A stretch of DNA of 64,000 nucleotides from an uncultured Roseburia sp. (GTDB lineage: Bacteria; Bacillota; Clostridia; Lachnospirales; Lachnospiraceae), in the NCBI GenBank assembly GCA_910577925.1, contig CAJTOI010000012.1, forward strand, positions 1 to 64,000, in the 5' to 3' direction. The notes beneath the pieces were generated by a model. It was given only the letters and a program-made list of their open reading frames with translations, was not told where the DNA came from and ran no database searches. How positions within the stretch are numbered: the stretch's first letter is position 1; each line of letters opens with the position of its first letter. Shown here piece by piece: positions 27,751 through 36,110 of the stretch. Position numbers and translations under genes: made by a program.

Positions 27751-28923
27751 ATGGATTTTTTTAAGGATAAACAGAAAAAAAGACAATTTATAAACAGTTA
27801 CGGGACGTTTCTGTTAAACGGGATGCTGTCGCTGTCCATCGGTTCGCTTCTGCCGTACATAAGGGATGCGAGGGGGCTGGAGTATGCGTTCTGCGGACTG
27901 ATTGTAAGCCTTCATTCCGTGGGCAATCTGGTCGCGAGTTTTGCGTCAGGCGCGCTGTCGGCGCTGATCGGCAGGAAGCGCAGTATTCTGCTGTTTAACG
28001 CTGCGTATGCGGTTTCGTATCTGCTGATTATTTTCGGCGGAAATAACCTGTGCATTGCGCTCGCCTTTTTTATGACGGGACTTGCGCGGGGGGCGACGAG
28101 CAACTGCGGAAATACGACGGTCAATCAGCTGGCGCCGGGGCAGGCGTGGATTTTAAACGGACTGCACGCGATGTTTTCCGTCGGGGCGTTTCTCTTTCCG
28201 CTGATTTTGACCGTGCTGGCCGGAAACGGCGGCGAAAACTGGATATATGTCTGCTATTTTATGCTCGCGATGGGCGTGATCAGCTGGCTGCTGTATCTGG
28301 GAATCCCGATGGAGCAGAGTGCGGCGGCAAAGGGGAAAGAGAGAGGCGGCGGACTCGCGTTTTTCAGGGAACCGCTGTTTTACCTGTGCACGCTGACACT
28401 GTTTTTTTACCTCTGTGCGGAACAGGGGGTAATCGGCTGGCTGGTAACTTATTTTAAGGACACGGGGCTTTTGGATGCGTCGCTTTCCCAGATGACGGCG
28501 AGCGTTCAGTGGGCGATGGTTCTGACGGGCCGGCTGCTGACGGCATGGCTGTCCGTGAGGGCGCCGAAGGAGCGGCTGATGCGGCTGATGGGCGTGGGGC
28601 TGGTACTGTTTTTCGGCGTGCTGATTACGGGGACGTCGCCGGTACAGATCATGATCGGAATTATGGGCTTCGGAATCTCGATGGCGGGAATCTATCCGAC
28701 GACCGTCTCTTTCTCCGGTCTGATGATGGAGGACTATCCGATGGCGTGGAGCTATATTCTGACGATGGCGAGTATCGGTTCCGTGCTGATGCCTTCCGTG
28801 ATCGGCAAAATCGCGGACGCGGCGGGAATTGCCGTCGGAATGAGCTCGGTCGGCGTGGTGGTTGTGATTGATTTTGTGTTTATATTGATACTGACGGCGT
28901 TTGTGCGCCGCAGAAACGCGTGA
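27751..28923 (+). CDS. MFS transporter, fucose-permease-like
   Basis: Twelve-helix major facilitator protein (390 aa). The first helix region FINSYGTFLLNGMLSLSIGS is followed by SFASGALSALIGRKRSILLF, a loop-2/3 motif A variant. The second half contains WLVTYFKDTGLLDASLSQM and GRLLTAWLSVRAPKERLM. It resembles the sugar-permease-like branch (FucP/NanT-like relatives without motif detail). It begins five bases after the binding-protein stop and is followed by the cupin gene, so it probably belongs to the same carbohydrate or sugar-acid operon. Substrate and direction of transport are unknown. Confidence 0.85.
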   Translation: MDFFKDKQKKRQFINSYGTFLLNGMLSLSIGSLLPYIRDARGLEYAFCGLIVSLHSVGNLVASFASGALSALIGRKRSILLFNAAYAVSYLLIIFGGNNLCIALAFFMTGLARGATSNCGNTTVNQLAPGQAWILNGLHAMFSVGAFLFPLILTVLAGNGGENWIYVCYFMLAMGVISWLLYLGIPMEQSAAAKGKERGGGLAFFREPLFYLCTLTLFFYLCAEQGVIGWLVTYFKDTGLLDASLSQMTASVQWAMVLTGRLLTAWLSVRAPKERLMRLMGVGLVLFFGVLITGTSPVQIMIGIMGFGISMAGIYPTTVSFSGLMMEDYPMAWSYILTMASIGSVLMPSVIGKIADAAGIAVGMSSVGVVVVIDFVFILILTAFVRRRNA

Positions 28924-28972
28924 AAGGCACGTGCCGGCGGGCGCGCTTTTTGCGCACGCGAAAGGAGAAAAG

Positions 28973-29317
28973 ATGAAAAAAACAGAAAAGAACAGAGTTT
29001 GGAATTTTAACGATGAGATTGATTTGGAAAATGCCGCCCCTGGAGTCGGCCGCAAGATCCTGGCATACGGGGATGAGCTGATGTGTGTGGAAAATCATTT
29101 CGAGACGGGAGCGGTCGGCACACTGCATCACCACCCGCACACGCAGATTACCTACGTGGTGTCCGGCGAATTTGAATTCACCATTGACGGGGAAAAGAAA
29201 ATCGTGCGCGCGGGAGATGCGATGCTCAAGCAAAATGCAGTCGAGCACGGGTGTGTCTGCGTCGCGGAGGGCGTGCTGCTTGATATTTTTACGCCGATGC
29301 GGGAGGACTTTGTATAG
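28973..29317 (+). CDS. cupin protein, KdgF-like
   Basis: A 114-residue single-domain cupin. The metal site is visible as LHHHPHTQITYV (His-x-His-x-x-x-Gln type) plus a later VEHG His, and the fold ends LDIFTPMREDF. The opening GVGRKILAYGDELM and this ending closely match what I remember of KdgF, which speeds conversion of unsaturated uronates from pectin or alginate to their linear keto form. The ATG at 28973 follows AAAGGAG; an upstream in-frame ATG is too far from any binding site. Together with the TRAP and MFS genes it suggests a uronate-handling locus. KdgF function is inferred from likeness. Confidence 0.8.
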   Translation: MKKTEKNRVWNFNDEIDLENAAPGVGRKILAYGDELMCVENHFETGAVGTLHHHPHTQITYVVSGEFEFTIDGEKKIVRAGDAMLKQNAVEHGCVCVAEGVLLDIFTPMREDFV

Positions 29318-29328
29318 ACAGTCCGCGG

Positions 29329-29982
29329 CTATAATTTGCGGATGATTTTCTCGATATCCCTCTGATGTCCGATTACCATCAGATGTTCCCCCTCTTTAAA
29401 TTCATAGTCCGGCCCCGGCATAATCATCATATCTTTGTCCGGCGTTTTGACGCCGATGATATTGGTGTTGTAGACGGAGCGGACATTTACGTCAACGATG
29501 CTGCGCCCGAGCCATTCCGGCAGCGGGGAGATCTCGTAGATGGAAAACCCGTTTCCGAGCTCCACATAGTCGAATACCTGGTTGGCGGAAAAGCGCACTG
29601 CAACTTTTTCGGCGATATCGCGGTCGGGGTAGATGACTTCGTTCGCGCCGTTGCGCAGCAGAAACTTGGCGTGGATGTCGCGGTTGGCTTTGCTCACGAT
29701 ATAGTTTGCGCCGAGATCCGAGAGCAGGCTTGTGATTTCAAGACTGCTCTGGAAATTGTTGCCGATGCAGACAAAGCAGAGGTCAAAGTTGCCGACGCCG
29801 AGACTGCGCAGCACTTTTTCGTTCGTGCAGTCACCGATTTTTGCGTCTGTGACATAGGGCAGCAGGTCTTCAAGTTTGGACTCGTCGCGGTCCACAATCA
29901 TGATTTCGTTGTTCAGTCCCGAGAGCTCGGTGCACAGATGGCTGCCGAAGCGTCCGAGTCCGATAATTAAGATTGATTTCAT
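29329..29982 (-). CDS. Trk/Ktr potassium uptake regulatory subunit, TrkA family
   Basis: Cytoplasmic RCK protein (217 aa) that gates the potassium channel subunit. The N-terminal Rossmann fold shows LIIGLGRFGSHL, the acidic residue ending strand 2 (IMIVDRDESK), and DCTNEKVLRSLGV. The C-terminal TrkA_C domain begins near residue 135 and includes IGVKTPDKDMMIMPGPDY. AAGGAG lies before the ATG. It is transcribed after the membrane subunit (33-base gap) and is convergent with the cupin gene, eleven bases away. Confidence 0.93.
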   Translation of the reverse strand: MKSILIIGLGRFGSHLCTELSGLNNEIMIVDRDESKLEDLLPYVTDAKIGDCTNEKVLRSLGVGNFDLCFVCIGNNFQSSLEITSLLSDLGANYIVSKANRDIHAKFLLRNGANEVIYPDRDIAEKVAVRFSANQVFDYVELGNGFSIYEISPLPEWLGRSIVDVNVRSVYNTNIIGVKTPDKDMMIMPGPDYEFKEGEHLMVIGHQRDIEKIIRKL

Positions 29983-30014
29983 GTCAGTAAGAACTCCTTT
30001 TTTATAAATGGCGG

Positions 30015-31361
30015 TCAGCCGATGCTGATCCGCTCTACCGGCTGCATGACATGCGCCGTTTTTTTGTGGTCGGTAAACGAGAGGGCGAAAGAAAGACTTC
30101 CGAGCCGCCCGATATACATTAAAAACGCGATCAGAAAGCGCGACAGTGTGTTTAGTTTTCCGGTGAGTCCGGTTGTCATACCCACGGTGCAGACGGCCGA
30201 TATCACCTCAAAAAGCGCGTCGCCGATGAAAAAGTTCTGGACGGAGCACAAAACCAGCGTCGCCGCAAGACAGCAGAACAGGTAGGTGCACAGCAGGGCG
30301 GAGGCTTTTGTGATGGTCGCCGCCTCGATGCGCCGTCCGAAAATATTTGTGCCGGGCGTGCGCAGCAGCGTCGAGCGCAGATGGAGCAGCAGGACGAAAA
30401 CCGTCGTAATCTTGACACCGCCGGCGGTGGAGCCGGAGCCTCCGCCGATAAACATCAGGATGATGGTTAAAAGCTTTCCGCCCTCGGAGAGCGCTCCGGT
30501 ATCGGTGCTGTTAAAACCGGCGGTACGCGGGCTGACGGCGGAAAAGAACGCGTTGCAGAGCCTGTCCGCGGGATTCATGCCGCCGTAGAGGCCGCCGCCC
30601 TCAATCAGAAAGAAAAGCAGCGTACTGCCGAGGACGAGGACGACCGAGATGCTTAACACCATTTTGCTGGAAAGCGAGTATTTGCGGAGGGACAGTTTAT
30701 GTTTTGCGATGTCCGCCCAGACCATAAAGCCGATGCCTCCGATGAGAATCAGAGCCGACAGCGTGAGCAGGACGACGGGGTCGTCCGAATAAGTGGTAAA
30801 GGAGGAGTAGGGGACATATTTTCCCATCAGATCAAAACCCGCATTGCAGAACGCGGAAATCGAATGGAAAATGCCGTAGTAAATACTCTGCCAGAGCCCC
30901 ATGCGGGGATAAAACCGGACGGCGAGGACAAGCGCTCCGATGCCCTCGACAAGAAAGGCGCCCTTCATCACCAGCTTAATCAGGCGCACAACACCTCCGA
31001 TATCCAGAACGTTAAAGCTCTCCCGAATCCAGCCGCGCTGCTTTAGGCTGATTTTCCTGCGGAGAATGATGGCGACCGCGGAACCGATTGAGATGAATCC
31101 GAGTCCGCCGATCTGAATCAGCGTAAGAAGGACAAGCTGTCCGAAAAAGGACCAGTGTGTGTAGGTGTCAACGAGAATCAGCCCGGTCACACAGCTTGCG
31201 CTTGTGGCGGTGAAAAGAGCGATGACGGGTGACGTCCACTCCCCGGTTCTCGAGGAAACCGGCAGTATCAGCAGCAGGGTTCCTGCCAGGATCAGAAGAA
31301 AAAAGCCTACGGCAATCAACTGCATGCCGGACAGATTTTTAAATTTTTTCAATAACAGCAT
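30015..31361 (-). CDS. Trk/Ktr potassium uptake membrane subunit, TrkH/KtrB family
   Basis: Potassium-translocating membrane protein (448 aa), built from four M1-P-M2-like repeats. Selectivity-filter regions are recognisable, such as TATSASCVTGLILVDT, FHSISAFCNAGFDLMGK, AVSPRTAGFNSTDTGAL and ISAVCTVGMTTGLTG. At 448 residues it is nearer KtrB length than the longer TrkH proteins. The start at 31361 has GGAGG behind it in the sense direction. With the TrkA-type subunit it forms a Na+- or H+-linked K+ uptake system. Confidence 0.92.
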   Translation of the reverse strand: MLLLKKFKNLSGMQLIAVGFFLLILAGTLLLILPVSSRTGEWTSPVIALFTATSASCVTGLILVDTYTHWSFFGQLVLLTLIQIGGLGFISIGSAVAIILRRKISLKQRGWIRESFNVLDIGGVVRLIKLVMKGAFLVEGIGALVLAVRFYPRMGLWQSIYYGIFHSISAFCNAGFDLMGKYVPYSSFTTYSDDPVVLLTLSALILIGGIGFMVWADIAKHKLSLRKYSLSSKMVLSISVVLVLGSTLLFFLIEGGGLYGGMNPADRLCNAFFSAVSPRTAGFNSTDTGALSEGGKLLTIILMFIGGGSGSTAGGVKITTVFVLLLHLRSTLLRTPGTNIFGRRIEAATITKASALLCTYLFCCLAATLVLCSVQNFFIGDALFEVISAVCTVGMTTGLTGKLNTLSRFLIAFLMYIGRLGSLSFALSFTDHKKTAHVMQPVERISIG

Positions 31362-31404
31362 ATCGTTTCAGGTTCCTCCGGTGTGTCTGCGGATAAATTT
31401 TTGG

Positions 31405-31433
31405 TTGTGAAACACATCCTAAAATATTATAAT
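31405..31433 (+). promoter_or_regulatory. promoter for the 31501-32706 genes
   Basis: TTGTGA (31405-31410) and TATAAT (31428-31433) with 17 bases between. It lies in the divergent region between the potassium system and the Gln-rich protein gene, with a leader of about 60 bases. Confidence 0.7.
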
Positions 31434-31500
31434 ATTAATGAGTTTTTTTGTACATATAAGTATTTACTTTTTTGGAGAAAATTAAAAGACGGGAGCACTT

Positions 31501-32142
31501 ATGGGAGAGATTTTAGTTATTGCTGTGATCTGGGTTATCGTCGCGTTGATAAAAGGAACGCACAGAGGTTCTGTGCAGCAGAGCCGGAACATACAGACGT
31601 ATCAGAATCAGCAGCCGTATCAGAGGATGCAGCAGCGGCAATCCGTGCAGCGACCGGCAGTGCAGGTGCAGCCGGTAGCCCGGCAGGCGCAGGCAGAGCA
31701 GATGCAGCAGGCGGCAGCCGTCATGAGCCAGAAGCAGAAGGAACTGAAGGCCAGACTACAGCAGAAATATCCGGGAATAGGGAGCGCGCAGCCGTATCAG
31801 GCGCGTCCGGCGTCACAGAGCGCGCAGTTTTATCAGGCGCGGCAAACGGCAGGGAGCGCGCAGTCTTATCAGACAGGGCAGGCAGAGAAAGGACGGCCGC
31901 AGAATGTATGGCAGACGGTGACATCCGGGGATATTCTGACGCGCGCGGCGGAAAATGTCAGAGAGAATGACGGCGATCTGCTTGAGCAGGAGGATTTTCT
32001 TGCAAAGGTGGAGACGCTGATGATTACCGGATATCAGTCAAAGCTTACATATGAGCGGGACTTTTTGTCCGAGGGGTTGGATTTATTAAATTCCTATCGG
32101 ATTCCGGATGCGATGCCGGAATTTACGGAATCGGAAATGTAG
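31501..32142 (+). CDS. Gln-rich single-helix membrane protein, unknown function
   Basis: A 213-residue protein with one N-terminal helix (ILVIAVIWVIVALIKG) and then a low-complexity region of about 130 residues rich in Gln, Tyr, Ser and Ala with loose YQ repeats (YQNQQPYQRMQQRQS, later SAQFYQARQTAGSAQSYQ). A short acidic helical C-terminus follows (about residues 155-213), which may be the folded part. I do not recognise a family. It is probably membrane-anchored with the repeat region exposed. The next gene starts 18 bases on, so the two are likely co-transcribed. Confidence 0.65.
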   Translation: MGEILVIAVIWVIVALIKGTHRGSVQQSRNIQTYQNQQPYQRMQQRQSVQRPAVQVQPVARQAQAEQMQQAAAVMSQKQKELKARLQQKYPGIGSAQPYQARPASQSAQFYQARQTAGSAQSYQTGQAEKGRPQNVWQTVTSGDILTRAAENVRENDGDLLEQEDFLAKVETLMITGYQSKLTYERDFLSEGLDLLNSYRIPDAMPEFTESEM

Positions 32143-32160
32143 AGAAAGGAACGGGAAAAG

Positions 32161-32706
32161 ATGTTGGAAAGAAGGCCAAAGAACGGTGAGATATACCGTC
32201 ATTTTAAGGGAGGCTTATACCGGATAGAGACGATTGCCGTGCACACGGAGACCGGCGAGGAATTGGTTGTTTATCAGGCGCTGTACGGGGATTTTAAAAT
32301 GTATGCGAGACCGCTCGCAATGTTTGTCAGCGAGACCGACCGCGGGAAGTACCTCGATGCGGGGCAGAGATACCGCTTTGAGCGGGTGGAGACGGAGACT
32401 GCGGGCGCGGCATCTGCGCCGGAGCGCGAACCGGTACCGGCCGCGGAGGGGAACGGAACACGGACCGCGGACGGCAGCGGTCGGGAGACGGTGCATCCGA
32501 AGCTGATGGAGTTTCTCGACGCGGACCGGATGGAGGATAAATACAATATTCTGGTGTCAATGCGCGACTGCGTGACGGATACGATGATCAACACGATGGC
32601 GGTCGTTTTGGACGTCGTGATACCGGAAGGAGAGCTCGCGGAGCGCTATGATCAGCTGAAGATCTGTATCCGGACAAAACAGCGGTATGAGATAGAGCGC
32701 CCGTAA
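32161..32706 (+). CDS. DUF1653 domain protein
   Basis: A 181-residue soluble protein. Residues 1-65 match the DUF1653 pattern (PKNGEIYRHFKGGLYRIE, then VVYQALYGDFKMYARPLAMF), a short beta-rich domain of unknown function usually found alone. A Pro/Glu/Ala-rich linker of about 40 residues follows, then a helical C-terminal part (LDADRMEDKYNILVSMRDCV) that I do not recognise. AAAGGAACGGG precedes the ATG. It shares a transcript with the Gln-rich membrane protein, but no joint function is evident. Confidence 0.75.
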   Translation: MLERRPKNGEIYRHFKGGLYRIETIAVHTETGEELVVYQALYGDFKMYARPLAMFVSETDRGKYLDAGQRYRFERVETETAGAASAPEREPVPAAEGNGTRTADGSGRETVHPKLMEFLDADRMEDKYNILVSMRDCVTDTMINTMAVVLDVVIPEGELAERYDQLKICIRTKQRYEIERP

Positions 32707-32758
32707 GAGAGCATGTAAAAAATAAATTTGCAGGCAGAGAGGAAGGCATGGTTGCGTT

Positions 32759-33958
32759 ATGCAGGAGATACGGGAGAAATGCCGTTTAATCGCGGAGGTG
32801 GCGCCCAAAAGGATAGTGATCAGTAAGTCGGCCGAAAGAAACGGAGCATACCGCAGAATTGAGGTGGAGCGCAAAGGCGCCGGTTATCAAGCGGCGGCTT
32901 ACACGGATAAGCAGGTGTTTCACGAGAATATTGCCGCGGACTGTCTGCAGCAATATCTCGTCGATACGGTGCCGGGGGCATGGCTGCAGGTGAACGGCTG
33001 GACCGATTCACAGGAACATATGCTTCTTGTCTCAAAGAAGGGGAAAGTCACCTACAAAGTGAAAAATATATCCGGCGGGCAGGGAAAGCCCGGGGCGACA
33101 GGCGGATGCGCGGCGCCGGATCTGTCTGCGCCGCACAACCGGAAAAAGAACTATCTGATCGAGGAGGGGATCGCGATTGCACCGCTGGTGGATATGGGGA
33201 TTTTTACTGCGGAGGGCAGAGTGGTAAAGTCCATGTACGACAAATTCCGCCAGATTAATCGGTTTCTGGAGATTATCGAGGACGGCGTGCGGGATTACCC
33301 GAAGGACGAGCTGCATATCATTGATTTCGGCTGCGGAAAGTCTTATCTGACCTTTGTTCTGTACTATTATTTTACGGAGATTAAAAAGCGGCGCGTGTGG
33401 ATTGTCGGCCTTGATCTGAAGGAGGATGTGATTCAAAACTGCAACGCAGCCGCGGAGAAATACGGCTATGAAAACCTGCACTTTGAGGTCGGGGATATCA
33501 GCGGCTATCAGACAGATCAGCCGGTGGATATGGTTGTGACGCTGCACGCCTGCGATACGGCCACGGACTACGCGCTGTTTCATGCCGCCATGTGGAACGC
33601 GAAACTGATATTTTCCGTTCCCTGCTGTCAGCATGAGCTGAACAGGCAGATCGAGACGGAGGATTATGCGTTGTTGACGCGTTACGGGATTGTAAAGGAA
33701 CGCTTTTCGGCGCTTGCGACCGATGCCGTCCGCGCGAATCTGCTCGCATACTGTGGATATAAGACGCAGCTGCTGGAGTTTGTCGACTTTGCCCACACGC
33801 CGAAGAATCTCCTGATTCGGGCCGTGAAAAAAGAAGGAATCGCGCCGCCGCCCGTGCGGAATAATTATCTGCGGGAGGTGGAGCGCATGATGAAAGAGTT
33901 TCATTTTGAACCGACGCTGTACCGGCTGCTTGCCGGCGCGGGCAGAATAAAAAATTGA
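32759..33958 (+). CDS. class I SAM-dependent methyltransferase
   Basis: A 399-residue protein with a methyltransferase fold in its C-terminal half. Motif I is IIDFGCGKSYLTFVLYYYF at about residues 185-203, followed by VWIVGLDLKEDVIQNC and the acidic segment LHFEVGDISGY. A TLHACDTATDYAL stretch and FSVPCCQHELNRQI follow, which I associate with the Methyltransf_32-like (GSTCD-related) group. The N-terminal 150 residues are family-specific. The ATG at 32759 has GAGGAAGG about twelve bases before it. The substrate, probably RNA or a small molecule, is unknown. Confidence 0.85.
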   Translation: MQEIREKCRLIAEVAPKRIVISKSAERNGAYRRIEVERKGAGYQAAAYTDKQVFHENIAADCLQQYLVDTVPGAWLQVNGWTDSQEHMLLVSKKGKVTYKVKNISGGQGKPGATGGCAAPDLSAPHNRKKNYLIEEGIAIAPLVDMGIFTAEGRVVKSMYDKFRQINRFLEIIEDGVRDYPKDELHIIDFGCGKSYLTFVLYYYFTEIKKRRVWIVGLDLKEDVIQNCNAAAEKYGYENLHFEVGDISGYQTDQPVDMVVTLHACDTATDYALFHAAMWNAKLIFSVPCCQHELNRQIETEDYALLTRYGIVKERFSALATDAVRANLLAYCGYKTQLLEFVDFAHTPKNLLIRAVKKEGIAPPPVRNNYLREVERMMKEFHFEPTLYRLLAGAGRIKN

Positions 33959-34001
33959 CCGTCGGCGCAGCCTGCATACGGAAAAATTTCGCAGATGCGT
34001 A

Positions 34002-34445
34002 TTATATTTGACTTAGCGTGCTGTTGTGGTATTTTGTGGAGAAAGTGACGTCTTCCCCGAACCATTCGGGCGGGGTGAATGCGTCTGCCGCGGCCTTTGT
34101 CTCGAATTCCACCTCGGCCAGCGCGAGCGGCGCGAGGTCTCCCTCAAAAATGTCAAGCTCAATTGTGAGCGTGTCGCCTAAGGGAATCAGATAGCGGCGC
34201 TTTTGGATCAGCCGTCCGTCAATTTTTTCTTTCAGATGTGCGAAGGCATCCGCGGTCAGCGGCAGATTGTGCTCCTCCCGCACCATAAGGCCGCGTCCCT
34301 TGTACGTTAAAGTGTAAACGTCGTCGGCCCGGCGGATGCGCACCACCGGGTCCGTGTTTAAGTATCCCTGCTCGATTGCCTGGCAGGGGTATTCTTCAAT
34401 ATGCTCCGGCAGCTGCCTGACGAGATATTTGCGTTCGATTTCCAT
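34002..34445 (-). CDS. CYTH domain protein
   Basis: A 147-residue triphosphate-tunnel-type protein. It starts MEIERKYLVRQLP, the ExExK signature of the CYTH superfamily. Alternating charged strands follow: VRIRRADDVYTLTYKGRG, LIQKRRYLIPLG and TIELDIFEGDLAPLALAEVE. Members act on triphosphorylated or polyphosphate substrates, and which one applies cannot be read here. The ATG at 34445 follows GGAGG and yields the conserved start; the longer open frame is rejected. It is convergent with the methyltransferase gene. Confidence 0.88.
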   Translation of the reverse strand: MEIERKYLVRQLPEHIEEYPCQAIEQGYLNTDPVVRIRRADDVYTLTYKGRGLMVREEHNLPLTADAFAHLKEKIDGRLIQKRRYLIPLGDTLTIELDIFEGDLAPLALAEVEFETKAAADAFTPPEWFGEDVTFSTKYHNSTLSQI

Positions 34446-34502
34446 AATAATCCTCCATTCCTGCCGCAGTCCGCAAACTTTGGGCCGCAGGCACAAATTT
34501 GC

Positions 34503-34522
34503 AACATGAACTTGTTCATGTT
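34503..34522. promoter_or_regulatory. perfect palindrome upstream of the DUF262 cassette and CYTH gene
   Basis: AACATGAAC (34503-34511), two T, then GTTCATGTT (34514-34522) form a perfect nine-base inverted repeat in an AT-rich stretch between divergently transcribed genes. It could be a dimeric-regulator operator. The rest of the 34446-34814 gap holds the promoter below and no gene I can support. Confidence 0.5.
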
Positions 34523-34681
34523 TGAAAAATTTATTTTTTACAGTAATTCCTTTCCGCCGAAACTTTTGTGAACGCTGCGTCCAAAAGAACGAATTGCGGG
34601 TTCTGAAAGTCCAACATGATACAATGTTGTATTATATTGTAGCAGTTCATGCGTGGGACGGCAATAAGAACGAAGAATCCG

Positions 34682-34711
34682 TTGTACCCCATAAAAGAAA
34701 CATGGTATGAT
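34682..34711 (+). promoter_or_regulatory. promoter for the DUF262-ATPase cassette
   Basis: TTGTAC (34682-34687) and TATGAT (34706-34711) with an 18-base spacer. The leader to the start at 34815 is about 100 bases and contains a weak GCAG/CTGC hairpin with a T run (about 34730-34742). Confidence 0.55.
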
Positions 34712-34814
34712 GGAAATCAAAGATGCAGTCCTGCTGTTTTTCTATGCCGCCGCAGGCGTATATTTGAAGACGTGAAAAATATAGTTGATTTTTGTAAAGA
34801 GTATGAGGCGTGTG

Positions 34815-36095
34815 ATGGATTCGGAAAAAATAATCAGAGAAAAAACAGAACAGATTGTAAGTTGGGCGTATTCAAATGACAATACGGTCCGCTATGAGCG
34901 GGTGGTGGATATTTTGTGCGATAAAAACGAGACGATTACGGAAAGCAAAATAGCCGCTGTCGTAGCTGAACTTGAGGACAGAGGGATTTTTGTCGTAAAA
35001 GAGGCGGATGAGGATTACGGCAGCGGGCAGGGGGACGTCGATGATTTTATCCCCGCAAATGTCAGCATTTCTCAAAGGCCGATGAATGTATATAATTTGA
35101 TGGAGCGCCTCGAGAATGAGGAAATCAATCTGACTCCGGAATTTCAGAGAAACAGAGACTTATGGTCTCCGGAAAAGCAAAGCAGACTGATTGAGTCGCT
35201 GATGCTGAAAATTCCGATTCCGACGTTTTATTTTAATGCGTCCGATGACGAAAAATGGACGGTGATTGACGGTCTGCAGAGACTGTCGGCTTTTCAGAAT
35301 TTTCTGGTGGGAAATGAAGATGAGAACGGGAAACGGAAGAAAAGCAGATTTACCGGAATGCAGTATATGACGGATTTTGAGGATATAACATTTGACGAAC
35401 TTCCAAGACAATATGTGCGGAGAATCAAAGAGACGCCGATTGTCGCATATACGGTCGAACGGGGGACGCCGGACGCGATTGTATACAATATTTTCCAGAG
35501 AATTAATACGGGCGGACTGGAATTGGAACCGCAGGAGATCCGCCATGCGCTGTATGTGGGAAAAGCGACGGCGCTGATACAGAAGCTGGCCAAAAATCCG
35601 GTTTTTTTAGAGGCAACGCAGTACAGTATCGAGACGGAGAGAATGACGGACCGGGAATATGTAAATCGCTTTATTGCGTTTACAGAGCTGAATTATCAGT
35701 CAGAATATAAGGGGAATATTGATGATTTTCTCCGCAGGGCATTAAAGAAACTGAACAGGTATGATGACAGTGAGCTGGAGCGGGTGGAACAGTCTTTTCT
35801 TCGTGTGATGACATACTGCAGAAAGATTTTCGGAAAGTATGCGTTTCGTAAATACAATGCAAATTGGAGAAGAGGGCCGATTAATAAGGCGTTGTTTGAG
35901 AGCTGGAGTCTGGCAGTTTCTAAATTGTCAGACAGAGAACTGGATCTTCTGTTTGAGCGGAGGCAGCAGCTGCTGGAACGGTTTCAGATTGAATTGCAAA
36001 ACACGGATTACATCAATGCGCTACGGGCGGGTGATTCGTATTCGGTCGCGAGAAGAATCGAGATGACGGAAAAGGTCGCGAAAGAGATACTGTGA
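34815..36095 (+). CDS. DUF262 domain protein, candidate defence component
   Basis: A 426-residue protein. The first 75 residues look like a winged-helix-type module (IREKTEQIVSWAYSNDNTVR, then a basic/acidic helix pair). The DUF262 (ParB-like/DndB-related) domain follows with LTPEFQRNRDLWSPEKQSRL, LMLKIPIPTFYF, WTVIDGLQRLSAFQNFLVG and FQRINTGGLELEPQEIR. The C-terminal half is helical. There is no DUF1524 HNH nuclease, unlike GmrSD-type proteins. The ATG at 34815 has GAGG six bases before it; TTG and ATG starts just upstream are possible. Base composition is lower in GC than its flanks. It is co-directional with the ATPase gene, 15 bases away. Confidence 0.85.
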   Translation: MDSEKIIREKTEQIVSWAYSNDNTVRYERVVDILCDKNETITESKIAAVVAELEDRGIFVVKEADEDYGSGQGDVDDFIPANVSISQRPMNVYNLMERLENEEINLTPEFQRNRDLWSPEKQSRLIESLMLKIPIPTFYFNASDDEKWTVIDGLQRLSAFQNFLVGNEDENGKRKKSRFTGMQYMTDFEDITFDELPRQYVRRIKETPIVAYTVERGTPDAIVYNIFQRINTGGLELEPQEIRHALYVGKATALIQKLAKNPVFLEATQYSIETERMTDREYVNRFIAFTELNYQSEYKGNIDDFLRRALKKLNRYDDSELERVEQSFLRVMTYCRKIFGKYAFRKYNANWRRGPINKALFESWSLAVSKLSDRELDLLFERRQQLLERFQIELQNTDYINALRAGDSYSVARRIEMTEKVAKEIL

Positions 36096-36110
36096 GGGCA
36101 GGGGGAATTT

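Noticed and set aside
34815..36095. GmrSD-type modification-dependent restriction enzyme
   Set aside because: The DUF262 domain is present, but no DUF1524/HNH nuclease domain follows in this gene or its neighbours.
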